A stretch of 64,000 bases of DNA from an uncultured Ruminococcus sp. Lineage in GTDB: Bacteria; Bacillota; Clostridia; Oscillospirales; Ruminococcaceae. The notes under the pieces were generated by a model. It searched no databases, was not told the DNA's origin, and worked only from the letters and a program-made list of their open reading frames with translations. The stretch spans positions 98,324-162,323 of the forward strand of contig CAJTLC010000004.1 in NCBI GenBank assembly GCA_910576995.1, read 5' to 3'. Of this stretch, positions 51,088 to 59,784 are shown in pieces. The translations under genes were made by a program, and so were the position numbers. Every line of letters starts with the position of its first letter. The stretch's first letter is position 1.

Positions 51088-51093
51088 TTTTTC

Positions 51094-51255
51094 AGAGCCT
51101 GTTTAGTATCTCGGCACGTGCGGATTTTCGAGCATAAATTCGTCGGGAACAAGGCGAAAAAGTGAAAGCATACCGACGTATGGTGAACTTTTTCAACGCA
51201 GTGATCGGCGAATTTTGCCGAAAAGACATGCGTGAGGAGATACTAAACAGGCTCT
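51094..51255. repeat. Palindromic repeat element D (162 bp)
   Basis: The arms agagcctgtttagtatct (51094-51111) and the complement (51238-51255) match at all 18 positions. The core has CACGTGCGGATTTTCGAGCA near the left and AATTTTGCCGAAAAGACATG near the right, inverted relative to elements C and E. Confidence 0.85.
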
Positions 51256-51260
51256 TATAT

Positions 51261-51297
51261 TTGCAGGCAGGGGAGGCGAAATTCTCCTGCCTGTTGC
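51261..51297 (+). terminator. Hairpin after element D
   Basis: TGCAGGCAGGGGAG pairs with CTCCTGCCTGTTGCA around GCGAAATT, followed by TTTCTTT. It could end argG transcription together with element D. Confidence 0.65.
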
Positions 51298-51317
51298 ATT
51301 TCTTTAGGAGGGAATAA

Positions 51318-51740
51318 ATGAAGGTAAAGTTTTATGATGAAGTAAAAGACTCTCTGTTGAAATTTGCGGTCATTGTTTCCAAATATAATGGGAAATGGGT
51401 ATTTTGCAAGCATAAACAAAGGAAAACATTGGAAGTTCCCGGCGGTCATAGGGAGATCGGAGAAAAAATCGGGAAAACTGCCAAACGCGAGTTATATGAA
51501 GAAACAGGGGCTGTTGATTTTACAATAAAACCAATATGTGTTTATTCCGTTATTTCTGACGATAATGATTCCGAGGAAACTTTTGGAATGCTGTATTTTG
51601 CAGATATAAACGCTTTTGAAAGCGAATTGCACAGCGAGATCGAAAAGATATATCTGCTTGACGATTTGCCGTCCGAATGGACATATCCGATGATTCAGCC
51701 AAAATTGATAGATGAAATTATAAGACGGGGAATCTGTTAA
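51318..51740 (+). CDS. NUDIX hydrolase
   Basis: The 140-residue protein carries the complete Nudix box GGHREIGEKIGKTAKRELYEETGA (residues about 42-65; GX5EX7REUXEEXGU). It fits small Nudix hydrolases that clean up nucleoside diphosphate derivatives, and the substrate cannot be told. AGGAGG precedes the ATG. It begins a group of four small genes between argG and argH that have no evident tie to arginine synthesis. Confidence 0.92.
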   Translation: MKVKFYDEVKDSLLKFAVIVSKYNGKWVFCKHKQRKTLEVPGGHREIGEKIGKTAKRELYEETGAVDFTIKPICVYSVISDDNDSEETFGMLYFADINAFESELHSEIEKIYLLDDLPSEWTYPMIQPKLIDEIIRRGIC

Positions 51741-51772
51741 AGATAGATAATACCAAAAGATTGGGGGAAAAA

Positions 51773-51943
51773 ATGTTTAAGGAATTGGGGATAAGCCTCG
51801 GAACATACCTGATAATTCTGATTTCGCTTTATTTTGTTATAAAATGGGCTGTTAAAAATGGAATCAGAGATGCTTATGAGGAAATAAAGGACGAAAAAAC
51901 AACAGACGACGTTGAAGAGGAATCGGCGGAAGATGAGGAATAA
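51773..51943 (+). CDS. Small single-pass membrane protein (56 aa)
   Basis: MFKELGISLGTYLIILISLY begins a single membrane helix and is followed by FVIKWAVKNGIRDAYEEIKD and a strongly acidic tail. This pattern fits short DUF6019-like proteins of Firmicutes. GGGGGAAAAA precedes the ATG. The next gene starts before this one ends, so they are coupled. Function unknown. Confidence 0.6.
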   Translation: MFKELGISLGTYLIILISLYFVIKWAVKNGIRDAYEEIKDEKTTDDVEEESAEDEE

Positions 51944-52274
51944 TTCGACTTTTATCGGTCGGTGGCTTTATTCAAAACCGAATCTGCGTCCGAATAAAGA
52001 TGGGAATATTGTTTGGATTTCGAAAGCGTCTGTCGGACCTTTGGAAGTTTATGAATGGGGTATGGATTCAAATAATATTCCGTATGAAAGTTATAAATGG
52101 CTTGAAAATGATTTCTTTGAAGATACAAGCTATTTTAAAAATATAGATAATGAAGAGTTACGGCGACAGGTGGATTTAATTATTTCATTATTCAAAAGTA
52201 ATGGATTATCTGAATGGGCAGAGATTTATGAAAATTATAGGAGAGAAAATCATGGACGATTACAGAACTATTGA
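51933..52274 (+). CDS. Hypothetical protein (113 aa)
   Basis: The ATG at 51933 overlaps the end of the 51773 gene (GAAGATGAGGAATAA). The protein is hydrophilic and aromatic-rich (FIGRWLYSKPNLRPNKDGNI, EVYEWGMDSNNIPYESYKWL) with a helical C-terminus. I do not recognise it. It overlaps the start of the next gene by 23 bases, so the group is tightly packed. Confidence 0.55.
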   Translation: MRNNSTFIGRWLYSKPNLRPNKDGNIVWISKASVGPLEVYEWGMDSNNIPYESYKWLENDFFEDTSYFKNIDNEELRRQVDLIISLFKSNGLSEWAEIYENYRRENHGRLQNY

Positions 52275-52785
52275 GGGAGTTACGGCGCTGTTTAAGTCGG
52301 TGGACGGAATCTCGGCTCAAAACAATATCTTTTTAGCTTTTAAGAATACTAACCGTGACGCTATGAAAGCGGGAATTGCAGGCGGACTTGCCGGAGGAAT
52401 GGCTGCGGCTGGACTTGCTGCCGTGGTATTAAATACGGGAAAAGCTGCGCAGAATGTTCTGGAGGGTAAATTTGCCGCGCTTCTGATAAATCAGACGGAA
52501 AGCGGATTGGGAATTATTCCGATGCACCAAAAAGGACTTCAGCTGACGTTAAATGCCGATAAGCTTGAACCCGAGCCTGAAAATAATATTTTTATTCCCT
52601 ATGAAGCTATCGGCGGCATTAAGATAAAGAACTTCAATATTTTTAACAAAAAGGTGCAGAAAGTTAATATTTCCGTGGATAAATATAAACTCTACCTTAT
52701 GGCGAGAATTTCGGAGAAGAGTATTCCGTATCAGGAGCAGAATTTTACGAAATTCATGAATCAATACAAGAACCTGTCCACATAA
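52252..52785 (+). CDS. Hypothetical protein with Gly/Ala-rich hydrophobic segment (177 aa)
   Basis: The ATG at 52252 follows AGGAGAG. A Gly/Ala-rich segment (AGIAGGLAGGMAAAGLAAVV, about residues 40-60) may insert in a membrane. The rest is beta-rich with IPYEAIGGIKIKNFNIFNKK, similar in style to PH-like domains. I do not recognise the family. Its last codons (NLST and the stop) lie inside the left arm of palindromic element E, so the C-terminus has been altered by the repeat. Confidence 0.6.
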   Translation: MDDYRTIEGVTALFKSVDGISAQNNIFLAFKNTNRDAMKAGIAGGLAGGMAAAGLAAVVLNTGKAAQNVLEGKFAALLINQTESGLGIIPMHQKGLQLTLNADKLEPEPENNIFIPYEAIGGIKIKNFNIFNKKVQKVNISVDKYKLYLMARISEKSIPYQEQNFTKFMNQYKNLST

Positions 52786-52920
52786 GAAATTCTGCACGTC
52801 TTTTCGGCAAATTTTGGTCAAAAAACCTTGAAATGCGACAGCATTCCTGCGGCTTTTTTCCTTGCACTCGACAAAATTATGCTCGAAAATCCGCACGTAA
52901 TTTTTATGTGTACAGGTTCT
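52769..52920. repeat. Palindromic repeat element E (152 bp)
   Basis: Arms agaacctgtccacataagaa (from 52769) and the complement of agaacctgtacacataaaaa (ending 52920) pair with two or three differences. The core has GCACGTCTTTTCGGCAAATT on the left and TTATGCTCGAAAATCCGCAC on the right. The left arm contains the stop codon of the 52252 gene. Confidence 0.82.
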
Positions 52921-52954
52921 AAAACGCAATAATATAAAACAGGAGAGAAAAATT

Positions 52955-54358
52955 ATGGCAGATATGATGTGGGCAGGAAGATTTTCAAAGCAGGTCGACG
53001 AGACTGTAAACGCTTTCAACTCTTCCATTGCATTCGACGGCAGAATGTACCGTCACGATATACAGGGCAGTATCGCTCATGCTACTATGCTTGGCGACTG
53101 CGGAATAATCACCAAAGAGGACAGCCTTGAAATAATCGGCGGATTAAAGGAGATTCTTGCGGATATAGATTCGGGAAAGCTTGAACTCGACCCGAATGCC
53201 GAGGATATTCATATGTTCGTGGAGGCGGAACTCACAAAGCGGCTCGGCGACGTGGGAAAGAGACTTCACACTTCCCGTTCGAGAAACGATCAGGTAGCCG
53301 TCGATCTCCGGCTTTACCTGCGCGACGAGATTTCGGAGATCTCCGAAATGGTCATCGCTTTGACAAAGACGATTATAGGTGTTGCAAAAGATCATACGGA
53401 AACGGTAATGCCCGGCTATACTCATCTTCAGAGAGCGCAGCCTATCACATTTGCGCATCATCTTATGGCGTATGTGTGGATGCTTCTCCGCGATCTTGAC
53501 AGACTGGGCGACGTCAATAAGAGAATGAATTACTGTCCGCTGGGCTGCGGAGCATTGGCAGGTACGACTTATAAGACGAACAGACAGCAGACTGCCGGAT
53601 TACTGGGATTTACCGCTCCCATGGAAAACAGTCTTGACGGAGTTTCCGACCGCGATTACTGCGTGGAACTCAACTGCGCGCTGTCGCTTCTTATGACGCA
53701 TCTGTCGCGTTTTTCCGAGGAAATAATTTTGTGGTGTTCATGGGAATTCAAATTCGTGGAGCTGGACGACGCTTTCGCTACGGGTTCGTCTATCATGCCG
53801 CAGAAGAAAAATCCCGATGTTACGGAGCTTATCCGCGGTAAGACGGGCAGAGTAAACGGCGATCTCGTTACGCTGCTCACCATGATGAAAGGTCTGCCGC
53901 TTGCTTACAACAAGGATATGCAGGAGGATAAGGAAGCGATATTCGACGCGATAGATAATGTCAAACTTTGCGTAAAAACGTTCACCCCTATGCTTGCGAC
54001 TATGCGCGTTATCAAGGAAAATATGCGCAATGCCGCCGCTCGCGGATTTATCAACGCGACAGACTGCGCCGATTATCTGGTTAAAAAGGGAATGCCGTTC
54101 CGCGACGCTTATAAAATTACGGGAACTCTTGTTGCGGAGTGCATCTCAAAGGGGCTTACTCTCGAAACTCTTCCGCTTGAGGATTACCGCAAGATGACCG
54201 AACTTTTTGCCGACGACGTGTATGAAGCTATCAGCCTCGATACCTGCGTTCGCGAGAGAAAATCATATGGTGGTCCGTCTCCCGAGGCGGTCGCGGTTCA
54301 GATAGCGAATGCGGAAAAGGAACTCGATTCGCTTATCTCCGCAAAGGGACAGGTATGA
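52955..54358 (+). CDS. argH: Argininosuccinate lyase
   Basis: ArgH splits argininosuccinate to arginine and fumarate. The 467-residue protein starts MWAGRFSKQVDETVNAFNSS. It has HTSRSRNDQVAVDLRLYLRD near residue 105, TVMPGYTHLQRAQPITFAHH near 150 and the superfamily signature TGSSIMPQKKNPDVTELIRG near 275 (catalytic Ser in SS). AGGAGAG precedes the ATG. Its stop overlaps the ATG of the small gene at 54355. Confidence 0.97.
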   Translation: MADMMWAGRFSKQVDETVNAFNSSIAFDGRMYRHDIQGSIAHATMLGDCGIITKEDSLEIIGGLKEILADIDSGKLELDPNAEDIHMFVEAELTKRLGDVGKRLHTSRSRNDQVAVDLRLYLRDEISEISEMVIALTKTIIGVAKDHTETVMPGYTHLQRAQPITFAHHLMAYVWMLLRDLDRLGDVNKRMNYCPLGCGALAGTTYKTNRQQTAGLLGFTAPMENSLDGVSDRDYCVELNCALSLLMTHLSRFSEEIILWCSWEFKFVELDDAFATGSSIMPQKKNPDVTELIRGKTGRVNGDLVTLLTMMKGLPLAYNKDMQEDKEAIFDAIDNVKLCVKTFTPMLATMRVIKENMRNAAARGFINATDCADYLVKKGMPFRDAYKITGTLVAECISKGLTLETLPLEDYRKMTELFADDVYEAISLDTCVRERKSYGGPSPEAVAVQIANAEKELDSLISAKGQV

Positions 54359-54600
54359 AAAAGAAAGATTTGATTTTTACCATCGGATTATGCCTGCTTA
54401 TGAGCGTTATCTGGATAAGCGGCGAATTGGTAATGGGATTGTGGGTAGCCGTTGTGCCGTCGGCTCATAAATTCTGGCTGATAGGCATTGTCGCGGTCAC
54501 GCTTGTGATAAACGTCTGGCATTTCATGAAAGAGGACGAATCCGACCATACCGACCCGAAAAGGGCGAAATACGAGCGAAAAACCAAGAAAAAGAAATAG
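54355..54600 (+). CDS. Small two-helix membrane protein (81 aa)
   Basis: ATG at 54355 overlaps the argH stop (ATGA). Two membrane helices (LIFTIGLCLLMSVIWISGEL and FWLIGIVAVTLVINVWHFMK) are followed by a highly charged tail ending TKKKK. No family is recognised. It is translationally coupled to argH and followed by argC 9 bases later, so it is part of the arg operon. Confidence 0.6.
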   Translation: MKKKDLIFTIGLCLLMSVIWISGELVMGLWVAVVPSAHKFWLIGIVAVTLVINVWHFMKEDESDHTDPKRAKYERKTKKKK

Positions 54601-54609
54601 GTGGAAATA

Positions 54610-55566
54610 ATGGTTAAAGTATATATTGACGGACAGGAAGGCACTACAGGTCTGAAAATCAAGGAACGATTCGCAAACAGGAATGATATTGAGCTGATGC
54701 GCATTTCCGAGGAACTCAGAAAAGATCCCGCGGAAAGAGCAAGACTTATCAACTCGGCGGACTATGTTTTTCTCTGCCTGCCCGATGAAGCTTCAAGAGA
54801 GGCTGTTTCGTTTATTGATAAGAACAATGATCACGTACGCATAATTGACGCGTCGACTGCTCACAGAACCAATCCCGACTGGGCATACGGGTTCCCAGAG
54901 CTTTCCGCACAGCATCGCGAAAAAATCGCAAATTCCAACAGAGTTGCAGTTCCGGGCTGCTATGCAAGCGGATTCGGTTCAATAGTTTATCCGCTTGTGA
55001 GCAATGGTATAATTCCTGCCGATTATCCCGTATTTGCATATGCAACTTCGGGATACAGTGGAGCAGGCAAAAAGGCTATTGCTGTTTACGAGGGCGATGA
55101 AAAGCCGTTTGAATTCAACAGCCCGCGTCAGTATGCAATGTCACAGCAGCATAAGCATTTGCCCGAAATGCAGGCGGTTTCGGGATTGAAATACAAGCCC
55201 ATGTTCAATCCCATGGTGTGCGATTATTTCAGCGGAATGGTAGTTTCCGTGCCGATTCAGGCGAGAACTCTTGAAAATCCCCATACAGCCGCACAGATTC
55301 ATGAAATGTACCGCAATCACTACGCGGGAGCGAATATGGTGGAAGTAATGCCGCTTATGACTTTGGAGGAGCAGAAAAGCTTCTTCCTCGCTTCGAATAC
55401 GCTCAGCGGTCTGGATAAGCTTCAGGTGTTTGTGTTCGGCAACGACGAGCAGATTTTGCTTTGCTCTCGTCTGGATAATCTCGGAAAAGGCGCAAGCGGA
55501 GCGGCTATTCAGTGCTTGAACATAATGATGGGAATCGATGAGACAACAGGTCTTTCGGTAAATTAA
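54610..55566 (+). CDS. argC: N-acetyl-gamma-glutamyl-phosphate reductase (short type)
   Basis: ArgC reduces N-acetylglutamyl phosphate to the semialdehyde with NADPH. The 318-residue protein starts VKVYIDGQEGTTGLKIKERF and has the catalytic Cys in VAVPGCYASGFGSIVYPLVS near residue 115 and HKHLPEMQAVSG (active His) near 180. Its length and N-terminus match the shorter argC type 2 rather than the 340-residue type. The ATG at 54610 follows AGGTGG; an upstream GTG is part of that ribosome site. Confidence 0.93.
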   Translation: MVKVYIDGQEGTTGLKIKERFANRNDIELMRISEELRKDPAERARLINSADYVFLCLPDEASREAVSFIDKNNDHVRIIDASTAHRTNPDWAYGFPELSAQHREKIANSNRVAVPGCYASGFGSIVYPLVSNGIIPADYPVFAYATSGYSGAGKKAIAVYEGDEKPFEFNSPRQYAMSQQHKHLPEMQAVSGLKYKPMFNPMVCDYFSGMVVSVPIQARTLENPHTAAQIHEMYRNHYAGANMVEVMPLMTLEEQKSFFLASNTLSGLDKLQVFVFGNDEQILLCSRLDNLGKGASGAAIQCLNIMMGIDETTGLSVN

Positions 55567-55584
55567 ACGACGATAAATCGCGCG

Positions 55585-55659
55585 AATTAATTTTTACTAT
55601 GCCGTATTATCAAGAAGACTCTGACTTCCCTGATAACGCCGCACAAGTAAAAATTAATT
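55585..55659. repeat. Palindromic element between argC and the 55684 gene (75 bp)
   Basis: AATTAATTTTTAC (55585-55597) pairs perfectly with GTAAAAATTAATT (55647-55659). Inside, GCCGTATTATC faces GATAACGCCG and GAAG faces CTTC. Its arms differ from the A-E family. Confidence 0.65.
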
Positions 55660-55683
55660 TGCATGATGAACAGGAGGCGAGCG

Positions 55684-56286
55684 ATGGCAGATGAAAAAGA
55701 AAAAAAGGCGGACGGATTACAGCCGAAAGAATTTTGGCGGTATGTAAAGCTTACCGCGGCGATATTGGTATTCGCCCTGCTTACTTATATGAAGCTTTCC
55801 GACAGCGGATTGCTGATATTTGGCGGAATATTCGGCTGTTTTTCTCTTGGATTCAGTATAGTTGCCGCGACGCTTGCCATAAAGCTTGCGACTGTTCTCA
55901 CTAAAAACAAGGAGCAGTTTAAATACGATTACGGAATTCTTATGGCGGCAGTGATATTGAGCGCGATATGTGCCATTAATTCCGCTGCGGAAGATATAAA
56001 GCGTACAAATTTCCGCGACGCCTGCGTTCTCGAAAACGGTGTAACGCTGTATTTGTGCGAATATTCGGAAACGGACGATCTGACGGATATCAAGCATACT
56101 TATCTGACTGTTTATCATACAACGGGACGGGTAGTCAAAAAACTCGGAACTATCGACGAAACAGGATTCGGATACGGCTGTCTGGAAGAAAAAGCGTATT
56201 CGTATTCGTTTGATAAATCGACCAATGTTCTCACTCTTGTGCTTAATGCAAATGAAGAATCTCTTATATATGCGATAGAAACTTAG
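55684..56286 (+). CDS. Membrane protein of unknown function (200 aa)
   Basis: The ATG at 55684 follows AGGAGGCGAGCG. Three membrane helices are likely (LTAAILVFALLTYMKLS; LLIFGGIFGCFSLGFSIVAA; ILMAAVILSAICAINSAAED), followed by a beta-rich outer domain of about 85 residues (ACVLENGVTLYLCEYSETDD…). No family is recognised. It sits between argC and argJ with a 9-base gap to argJ, so it is co-transcribed. Confidence 0.6.
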   Translation: MADEKEKKADGLQPKEFWRYVKLTAAILVFALLTYMKLSDSGLLIFGGIFGCFSLGFSIVAATLAIKLATVLTKNKEQFKYDYGILMAAVILSAICAINSAAEDIKRTNFRDACVLENGVTLYLCEYSETDDLTDIKHTYLTVYHTTGRVVKKLGTIDETGFGYGCLEEKAYSYSFDKSTNVLTLVLNANEESLIYAIET

Positions 56287-56295
56287 GAGGATAAA

Positions 56296-57576
56296 ATGGA
56301 AAAGAAAAAAATAGGCAATATCAAATTTGTCGAGGGCGGAGTCTGTGCCGCAAAGGGTTTCAAGGCGAACGGAATTCAGTGCGGTCTTGCTCATAAACCT
56401 CTGACATCGGGCGAAAGTGTAAATGTGAATCCTGCGGCTAAGAAAAAGAACGATCTCGCGCTTATCGTTTCAGACAGGGAATGTGCGGCGGCGGCTGTCT
56501 ATACGACTAATAAAGCCAAGGGCGCGCCTATTCTGGTGACGAAAAAGCATATTGCGGACGGTAAGGCCCGCGCTGTTATCGTGAATTCTGTTAATGCCAA
56601 TACCTGCAATCCCGACGGCGTTGAAAAGGCTGATAAAATGTGCGTTCTTGCGGCGGAGCAGCTGGGAATAGCTCCCGAAGATATGATAGTTGCTTCAACG
56701 GGCGTTATCGGTCAGGTTTTGCCGATCGAGCCTATTGCGAACGGCATGAAAGAGCTTGCGGAGGGACTTTCTTACGAGGGCAACGGCGCGGCTTTGGAGG
56801 CTATTATGACTACGGATACAATGCCAAAGGAGATCGCCGTTGAATTCGAAATGGGCGGCAAGATCTGCACAATGGGCGGAATGCTCAAGGGCAGCGGAAT
56901 GATACATCCGAATATGGCGACTACGCTGACGTTTATCACTACCGACGCCGATATTTCTGCTGAACTTATACAGCGCGCGCTCAGCGGATGCGTGAAAGTT
57001 ACGCTGAATATGGCGAGCGTTGACGGCGATACATCGACTAACGACATGGTATGCGTAATGGCGAACGGAATGGCTGGAAACAAGCCTGTTGTTCACGAGG
57101 ATGCAGATTATCAGGCGTTTGAGAATGCGCTTTACAATATAATGATGAATCTTGCGCGTATGATGGCTCGTGACGGCGAGGGCGCGACAAAGCTTGTGGA
57201 ATGCGCGGTAAACGGTGCGGACAGCGATAAAACTGCTCAGATAGTTGCGAAATCCGTGATCTGTTCCAGCCTTTTCAAGTCCATGATATTCGGCGAGGAC
57301 GCAAACGCAGGCAGAATCTACTGCGCGATAGGATATGCCGACGCTGAATTCGATATTTCGAAAGTGGATGTGGATATGTGTTCAAAGGGCGGTAAGATCG
57401 CTCTTGGAAGAAAGGGCTGCGTTGTTGAATTTTCCGAGGAGACCGCAAAAAAAGTTCTTGAAGAGGACGAGATAACCATAATTATTAATATGGGCTGCGG
57501 AGCAGGCTCGGCTGTAGCATGGGGCTGTGATCTCACATATGATTATGTTAAAATAAACGGCGATTACAGAAGCTGA
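56296..57576 (+). CDS. argJ: Bifunctional glutamate N-acetyltransferase / amino-acid acetyltransferase
   Basis: ArgJ moves the acetyl group from N-acetylornithine to glutamate (acetyl recycling) and in bifunctional forms also uses acetyl-CoA. The 426-residue precursor is a Ntn-type protein that cleaves itself before Thr in MLKGSGMIHPNMATTLTFIT (about residue 195). CAAAVYTTNKAKGAPILVTK and GEGATKLVECAVNGA are also conserved. No argA is in the window, consistent with a recycling pathway. GGAGG precedes the ATG. argB follows after 17 bases. Confidence 0.96.
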   Translation: MEKKKIGNIKFVEGGVCAAKGFKANGIQCGLAHKPLTSGESVNVNPAAKKKNDLALIVSDRECAAAAVYTTNKAKGAPILVTKKHIADGKARAVIVNSVNANTCNPDGVEKADKMCVLAAEQLGIAPEDMIVASTGVIGQVLPIEPIANGMKELAEGLSYEGNGAALEAIMTTDTMPKEIAVEFEMGGKICTMGGMLKGSGMIHPNMATTLTFITTDADISAELIQRALSGCVKVTLNMASVDGDTSTNDMVCVMANGMAGNKPVVHEDADYQAFENALYNIMMNLARMMARDGEGATKLVECAVNGADSDKTAQIVAKSVICSSLFKSMIFGEDANAGRIYCAIGYADAEFDISKVDVDMCSKGGKIALGRKGCVVEFSEETAKKVLEEDEITIIINMGCGAGSAVAWGCDLTYDYVKINGDYRS

Positions 57577-57593
57577 TAAGGAGAATCAAACAA

Positions 57594-58460
57594 ATGGAAA
57601 ACATTACAAATACGGAGAAATCGCAGATACTTATAGACGCGCTCCCCTATATTCAGAAATATTCCGATAAGATAGTCGTTGTAAAATACGGCGGCAATGC
57701 GATGACCAATAAGGAACTGAAAGACGCGGTAATGACCGATATCGTGCTGCTTTCGCTGGTCGGCGTGAAAGTCGTGCTGGTACACGGCGGCGGTCCGGAG
57801 ATCAACGATATGCTGAAAAGGCTGAATATCGAGAGCAAATTCATAAACGGTCTGCGTTATACGGACGAAGCGGCGATAGACGTGGTGAAAATGGTTCTTG
57901 CCGGCAAGGTAAATAAGGAATTGGTTCAGCTTCTTGCTCAGCATAAGGGCAGCGCGGTCGGACTTTGCGGAATCGACGGCGCAATGCTTACCGCTGAAAA
58001 GAAAACTACCGATGACGGACAGGATCTTGGATTTGTCGGCGAAATTACGAAAGTCAACCCGAAGCCTATCCTCGACGCGCTGAATAACGGAAATATCCCT
58101 GTTATCGCTACGGTCGCCACTGATGCGGAGGGTAATACATATAACGTCAACGCCGATACAGCCGCGGCGAGAATCGCGGCTGAACTGGGCGCGGAACGGC
58201 TCATTCTCATGACCGATATTGCAGGTTTGCTCCGTGATAAGGATGACGTTTCGACGCTTATTCCGAAGGTGAACGTCAGCGAAGTTCCTTATCTAAAGAT
58301 GCAGGGAATAGTTTCGGGCGGCATGATTCCGAAGATAGACTGCTGTGTTGAAGCCGTGCGCCGCGGAGTTGAAAGCGCGGTAATTATAGATGGAAGAGTT
58401 CCGCATTCAATTCTGATAGAGATACTTTCCAACGAGGGCATCGGTACTCAGTTCGTATGA
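57594..58460 (+). CDS. argB: Acetylglutamate kinase
   Basis: ArgB phosphorylates N-acetylglutamate. The 288-residue protein shows the amino-acid-kinase motifs VVVKYGGNAM near residue 25, VKVVLVHGGGPEINDMLKRL near 60, GLCGIDGAMLTAEKK near 125 and RLILMTDIAGLLRDKDD near 200. GQ-rich arginine-binding N-terminal helix features (LIDALPYIQKYSDK) suggest a feedback-sensitive hexameric type, but this is inference. It directly follows argJ with AAGGAG. Confidence 0.96.
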   Translation: MENITNTEKSQILIDALPYIQKYSDKIVVVKYGGNAMTNKELKDAVMTDIVLLSLVGVKVVLVHGGGPEINDMLKRLNIESKFINGLRYTDEAAIDVVKMVLAGKVNKELVQLLAQHKGSAVGLCGIDGAMLTAEKKTTDDGQDLGFVGEITKVNPKPILDALNNGNIPVIATVATDAEGNTYNVNADTAAARIAAELGAERLILMTDIAGLLRDKDDVSTLIPKVNVSEVPYLKMQGIVSGGMIPKIDCCVEAVRRGVESAVIIDGRVPHSILIEILSNEGIGTQFV

Positions 58461-58518
58461 TTTTGTTAAGACATAAGCCAGATTAACAAAAAGTTTACAA
58501 AAATAATTGACATAAATA

Positions 58519-58548
58519 TTGATTTTGAGTGCCGTATGGAGTTATAAT
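58519..58548 (+). promoter_or_regulatory. Possible promoter and leader hairpin for argD
   Basis: TTGATT (58519-58524), 18 bases and TATAAT (58543-58548). The leader then contains AAAGAACTC-CTAA-GAGGTTCTTT (about 58559-58581), a hairpin that might act as an attenuator. No ARG box is evident here. Confidence 0.5.
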
Positions 58549-58615
58549 TATATGTGCGAAAGAACTCCTAAGAGGTTCTTTGTTCTTCATAATTTGGTGT
58601 ATTTAGGTGATTTTT

Positions 58616-59782
58616 ATGAATACAATGGAAAAATTTGATAAATATGTTATGCATTCCTACGGCAGGTATCCTCTTGTTATGGAAAAAGGCGAGGGAAGAG
58701 ACTGCGTTGATGAAAATAATAAGCAGTATATAGATTTTGGAAGCGGAATAGGTACTAATTCACTCGGCTTTTGCGATGAGAAATGGACGGACGCCGTTTG
58801 CAGTCAGGTTCGCACTCTTCAGCATAATTCCAATTATTACTATACCGCGGTTCAGGCTGATTTTGCCGCCGCTTTGTGTGAAACAACGGGCTATAAAAAA
58901 GTTTTCTTCTGCAACAGCGGCGCGGAAGCCAACGAATGCGCTATAAAGGCAGCAAGAAAATACAGCTTCGATAAATACGGTAAGGGCAGGCATACGATAA
59001 TCACCCTTGAAAATTCTTTCCATGGAAGGACTATGGCTACTCTTTCCGCTACGGGACAGGACGTTTTTCATAATTATTTCTTCCCGTTTTTGGAGGGATT
59101 CGTCAATGTAAAGGCTAACGACATCGACGATCTTAAATCAAAGCTGACCGACGGCGTATGCGCGGTAATGATCGAATATATTCAGGGCGAGGGCGGCGTT
59201 AATGCCCTTGAAAGCGGATTTGTGGACGCGGTCTATGAATTGTGCGCCGAAAGAGATATTCTCGTTATAGCCGACGAAGTCCAGACCGGCGTTGGACGCA
59301 CGGGCAAATTCCTTGCCGGAGAACATTACGGCAAAAAAGCCGATATCACTACGCTTGCCAAGGGAATTGCAGGCGGCATACCTATGGGAGCGTGCTTGTT
59401 TGGCGAAAAGGTGCAGGAGGTGCTGACTCCCGGAACTCACGGTTCTACGTTCGGCGGAAATCCCATAGCCTGCGCAGGCGGAAACGCCGTTATCGAAAGA
59501 GTGACGTCGGAGGGCTTCCTCGATGAAGTTGTGAAAAAAGCGGAGCATATCGCCGCACGTCTTGAAAAATGCGGAGAAGTTGCTTCGATAAGCGGAAAGG
59601 GCTTGATGATAGGCATTGAACTGAAATCGAAATCCGCCGCAGATATTGCGAAAAAAGCGTTGGAGCAGGGGCTTCTTGTATTGACCGCCAAGACGAAAGT
59701 GCGTTTGCTGCCGCCGCTTACAATTACAATGGAGGAGATCGATAAAGGTCTTGATATTCTTATAGCTATATTGGAGGGTTGA
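58616..59782 (+). CDS. argD: Acetylornithine aminotransferase
   Basis: ArgD makes N-acetylornithine from the semialdehyde using glutamate and PLP. The 388-residue class III aminotransferase shows VFFCNSGAEANECAIKAARK, NSFHGRTMATLSATGQ, LVIADEVQTGVGRTGKF and the PLP lysine in ITTLAKGIAGGIPMGACLFG (about residue 250). AGGTG precedes the ATG at 58616. It is separated from argB by a 155-base leader. Confidence 0.95.
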   Translation: MNTMEKFDKYVMHSYGRYPLVMEKGEGRDCVDENNKQYIDFGSGIGTNSLGFCDEKWTDAVCSQVRTLQHNSNYYYTAVQADFAAALCETTGYKKVFFCNSGAEANECAIKAARKYSFDKYGKGRHTIITLENSFHGRTMATLSATGQDVFHNYFFPFLEGFVNVKANDIDDLKSKLTDGVCAVMIEYIQGEGGVNALESGFVDAVYELCAERDILVIADEVQTGVGRTGKFLAGEHYGKKADITTLAKGIAGGIPMGACLFGEKVQEVLTPGTHGSTFGGNPIACAGGNAVIERVTSEGFLDEVVKKAEHIAARLEKCGEVASISGKGLMIGIELKSKSAADIAKKALEQGLLVLTAKTKVRLLPPLTITMEEIDKGLDILIAILEG

Positions 59783-59784
59783 AC

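Noticed and set aside
58559..58581. T-box or tRNA-sensing leader before argD
   Set aside because: Only one short hairpin is present. No T-box bulge sequence or specifier loop was found.
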